Part shown: in pieces, positions 62,101-64,000 of the stretch
Position numbering within the stretch: the stretch's first letter is position 1
Layout of the letters: the number at the start of each line of letters is the position of its first letter
From: Cyclina sinensis
Lineage: Eukaryota; Mollusca; Bivalvia; Venerida; Veneridae
Direction of reading: 5' to 3'
Length of the DNA stretch: 64,000 nucleotides
NCBI GenBank assembly: GCA_012932295.1
Contig: JAAONU010000014.1
Location: 15,813,039 to 15,877,038 of the forward strand
The notes under the pieces: generated by a model
The model's database searches: none
What the model saw: only the letters and a program-made list of their open reading frames with translations
What the model was told of the DNA's origin: nothing
Position numbers and translations under genes: made by a program

Positions 62101-63434
62101 TATGATTTTACATGAACTTGTTACATAAAAGTTCAAAGAAAAAGAAAACTCTTCGTCATAGCTATTAGAATTGTTTAGTAATGTCATAAAAACAAATTTA
62201 CAAACACATATATTTATGTGTGCAACTTTTCCATGTGCTGTGGATTTTCTCTAAAAACGTTCTGAGGTCTTTTTCATGTAGGATAAAACTAAAAATTATT
62301 GGACATATCTCCGACTAAATATCCAACTATTTAATAAATGACAAACAATATTGTTATAACACAGACATTGAAAGAATACAGTACGGGCTTAAGAATGTCT
62401 GAATGAAGATCCTGAAGTTTTATTGCTAATAAACTACAAATTATATATCATCTTTTTGTTCTAACAAGAATTGTGTTTGTCATCTACACTGAAGCTATCC
62501 GTGTATTCTTAAAAGCGACTTAGTAACAAATATTAATGAACAAAATATTTGTTAAAAGTTTAAGACAATTCTGATCTGTAAATAATGTCAAATAAAATCA
62601 TATCAGTGGCGATGTTATAGTACACTGTATATCTGAGCCTTACAGCAGCACTGCGGATGATCACGTGATCGGAATCGTAGAAATATTCATTTAATAGCTG
62701 CCGGATCGCTCGGTTGAAGCACTAAAGTAAGCATACAGTTAATGGTAGATTTATTTCTAAAACGTGGCCGCACGGGACCTCTGTATAAGAAACATGTACT
62801 GGCATCTTATTGTTTACTTTGTAGCTCATTCTGTTTAGACCTGAAAGTCGAAAAAGTTGTTTTGGATGTTGAGTACAATGGGCGAATAGGTACTTCTTGT
62901 CGTTGTTTTCAGCAAAAGAAACGCATGTACTGCAATATATGCATCGACATCTTGTATACAATTCTAATTTTTCCTTTCATGAAAAATTTTCATTGTTTGT
63001 GAAGTTGCATTACGAAGTTACACATCTTTTAACAACGCAAGTACAATGGTCGAACCAGATTAAATGAGTACAGTAGTCGAACGATTTTATTGCCTACAAC
63101 ACTCGTCAAGTTTTACATTGAATTATTCTTGTTTTTCATACCCTGTCCCAACAATTCATCAAAAACATCATAACTTCTGAAAGACTGATATTTATACAAA
63201 TTAAAAAAAATATAATTCAGATATAATAAAGATCTATAAAACTCTTAAATTAAAATTGTGAAATATTAAAAATTAAAATATTATAAATTGAAAACAAAAA
63301 CTTCAAAATTTAAAGAGGTTGATTTAATTCCAAAGCCTAAGGTTTCCTGCCTTGTATCACAAATGCATCATACTTAGAAAAAAACACCATTCGGACATAT
63401 AACGCTCCGCCCAGTGGTGCTCTTGTAAATTCAA

Positions 63435-63435
<1 letters not shown>

Positions 63436-63468
<33 letters not shown>

Positions 63469-63475
63469 GTTTGTG
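63436..63475. repeat. (GT)n microsatellite
   Basis: About 14 GT units, then an imperfect GCGTGTGTTTGTGTG end. Confidence 0.95.
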
Positions 63476-63720
63476 TGAGACATTGCCAACGTGTCAGAGA
63501 CTTTGCCAGAGTGGTCAGAAAAGGTAGTTGATTTATATCATACACAACAATGTGAACACTTTTGATGCAACGATTTGGATATTTTTACCCAGTTTACTAA
63601 CTCTCTTAAATTGTATGTAACAGTCCCTGCGTCGTTAAACATAATCGATATTCATTCTTACAATTTATTTCTATTCAGATCAATTATCTAATAGTATTGC
63701 CACAATTTCGTATGTTTCAG

Positions 63721-64000
63721 AGCGAACAAAAAGTACGGACTGAAATTTTACAAATGCGAAGAATGTGACAGTTCCTTCGCCACTAAAGCCGAACTTCAGC
63801 AACACAGATTATACCATACAGAACCCACTAACCTGCAGCATCTGCTCCAAAGCTTTCCGAACAAGGGCAACGCTATTGGATTATCTTGCTCCCGGCGAAA
63901 AGAAATACAATTGCACTTGTGATAAGGCTTACGTTTATAGCCAGGGTCTGAGTAATCACAGATCTAAGTGTAACATGTCAAAGCAAACTGAGTTTAACTT
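63721..64000 (+). CDS. Partial C2H2 zinc-finger exon (degenerate, runs off the window)
   Basis: An acceptor (TATGTTTCAG) ends at 63720. The exon opens with one canonical finger: YKCEECDSSFATKAELQQHR then LYH, that is C-x2-C-x12-H-x3-H. After HTEPT the frame shifts by one base near 63830 and continues CSICSKAFRTRATLL, but the His pair of that finger is replaced (DYLAPGE where HLRxHTGE is expected). A third unit, YNCTCDKAYVYSQGLSNHR, has C-x1-C spacing and ends HRSKC. The linker GEKKYNC fits the classic TGEKPY linker. C2H2 fingers bind DNA or RNA; with two damaged fingers this may be a pseudogene fragment. The 3' end is outside the window. Confidence 0.6.

Larger units (their letters stand above)
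58357..63720. other. Intergenic region between DUF1647-like paralog 2 and the zinc-finger exon
   Basis: No coding gene is supported. A good donor at 60191 on the minus strand (TTTGAGAAG then GTAAGA) could end a non-coding first exon of paralog 2. On the plus strand TGATCACGTGATC (near 62656) and a donor-like AAA then GTAAGC (62724) could belong to the promoter and first exon of the zinc-finger gene. A tRNA-like SINE head (59088-59156), a CCACGAAAT-rich dispersed repeat (about 61085-61175) and a GT microsatellite (63436-63475) are present. Open frames at 60872-61126 and 62742-63002 show no protein signature. Confidence 0.45.

Overview
The window looks like nuclear DNA of a bivalve mollusc. It is AT-rich, its genes are split into many short exons with long introns, and its introns hold dispersed units that end in (GGAC)n-type runs. 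The gene content is an invertebrate thioester-containing protein, a NIPA-like transporter and a pair of DUF1647-like enzymes. The group call rests on gene architecture and repeat style; I could not run a search.

Layout. 1-7.5 kb has no gene I can support, but holds a tRNA-derived SINE head and the 3' end of a LINE. 7.8-12.5 kb (+) is a five-exon NIPA-family magnesium transporter gene with a likely promoter near 7.56 kb. 12.5-20.5 kb is intergenic, between convergent genes. 20.5-46.0 kb (-) is one thioester-containing protein (TEP/CD109/A2M family) gene of about 36 exons that I traced nearly end to end: signal peptide, macroglobulin domains, duplicated central (bait-region) exons, a GCGEQ thioester domain, a receptor-binding-type domain and a basic C-terminal tail. 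46.0-50.7 kb is intergenic and holds a 1.3 kb palindromic fold-back element. 50.8-53.8 kb and 55.4-58.4 kb (both -) are two tandem paralogs of a type II membrane, DUF1647-like putative glycosyltransferase with matching exon structure. 58.4-63.7 kb is intergenic. 63.7 kb to the end (+) is a partial, degenerate C2H2 zinc-finger exon.

The main biological point is the TEP central region. Two intact, tandemly duplicated exons share the end [13 protein letters not shown] and the same 3' splice phase, and a third decayed copy lies between them. This suggests that different bait/linker segments are chosen by alternative splicing, as has been reported for a scallop TEP.

A technical point affects every gene model. 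Single-base frame breaks occur in the NIPA gene, repeatedly in TEP, in the first DUF1647 paralog and in the zinc-finger exon. Most look like one extra base, usually in a short homopolymer, and the reading frame on both sides stays conserved. Uncorrected long-read indels explain this better than four separate pseudogenes. The second DUF1647 paralog is intact throughout.
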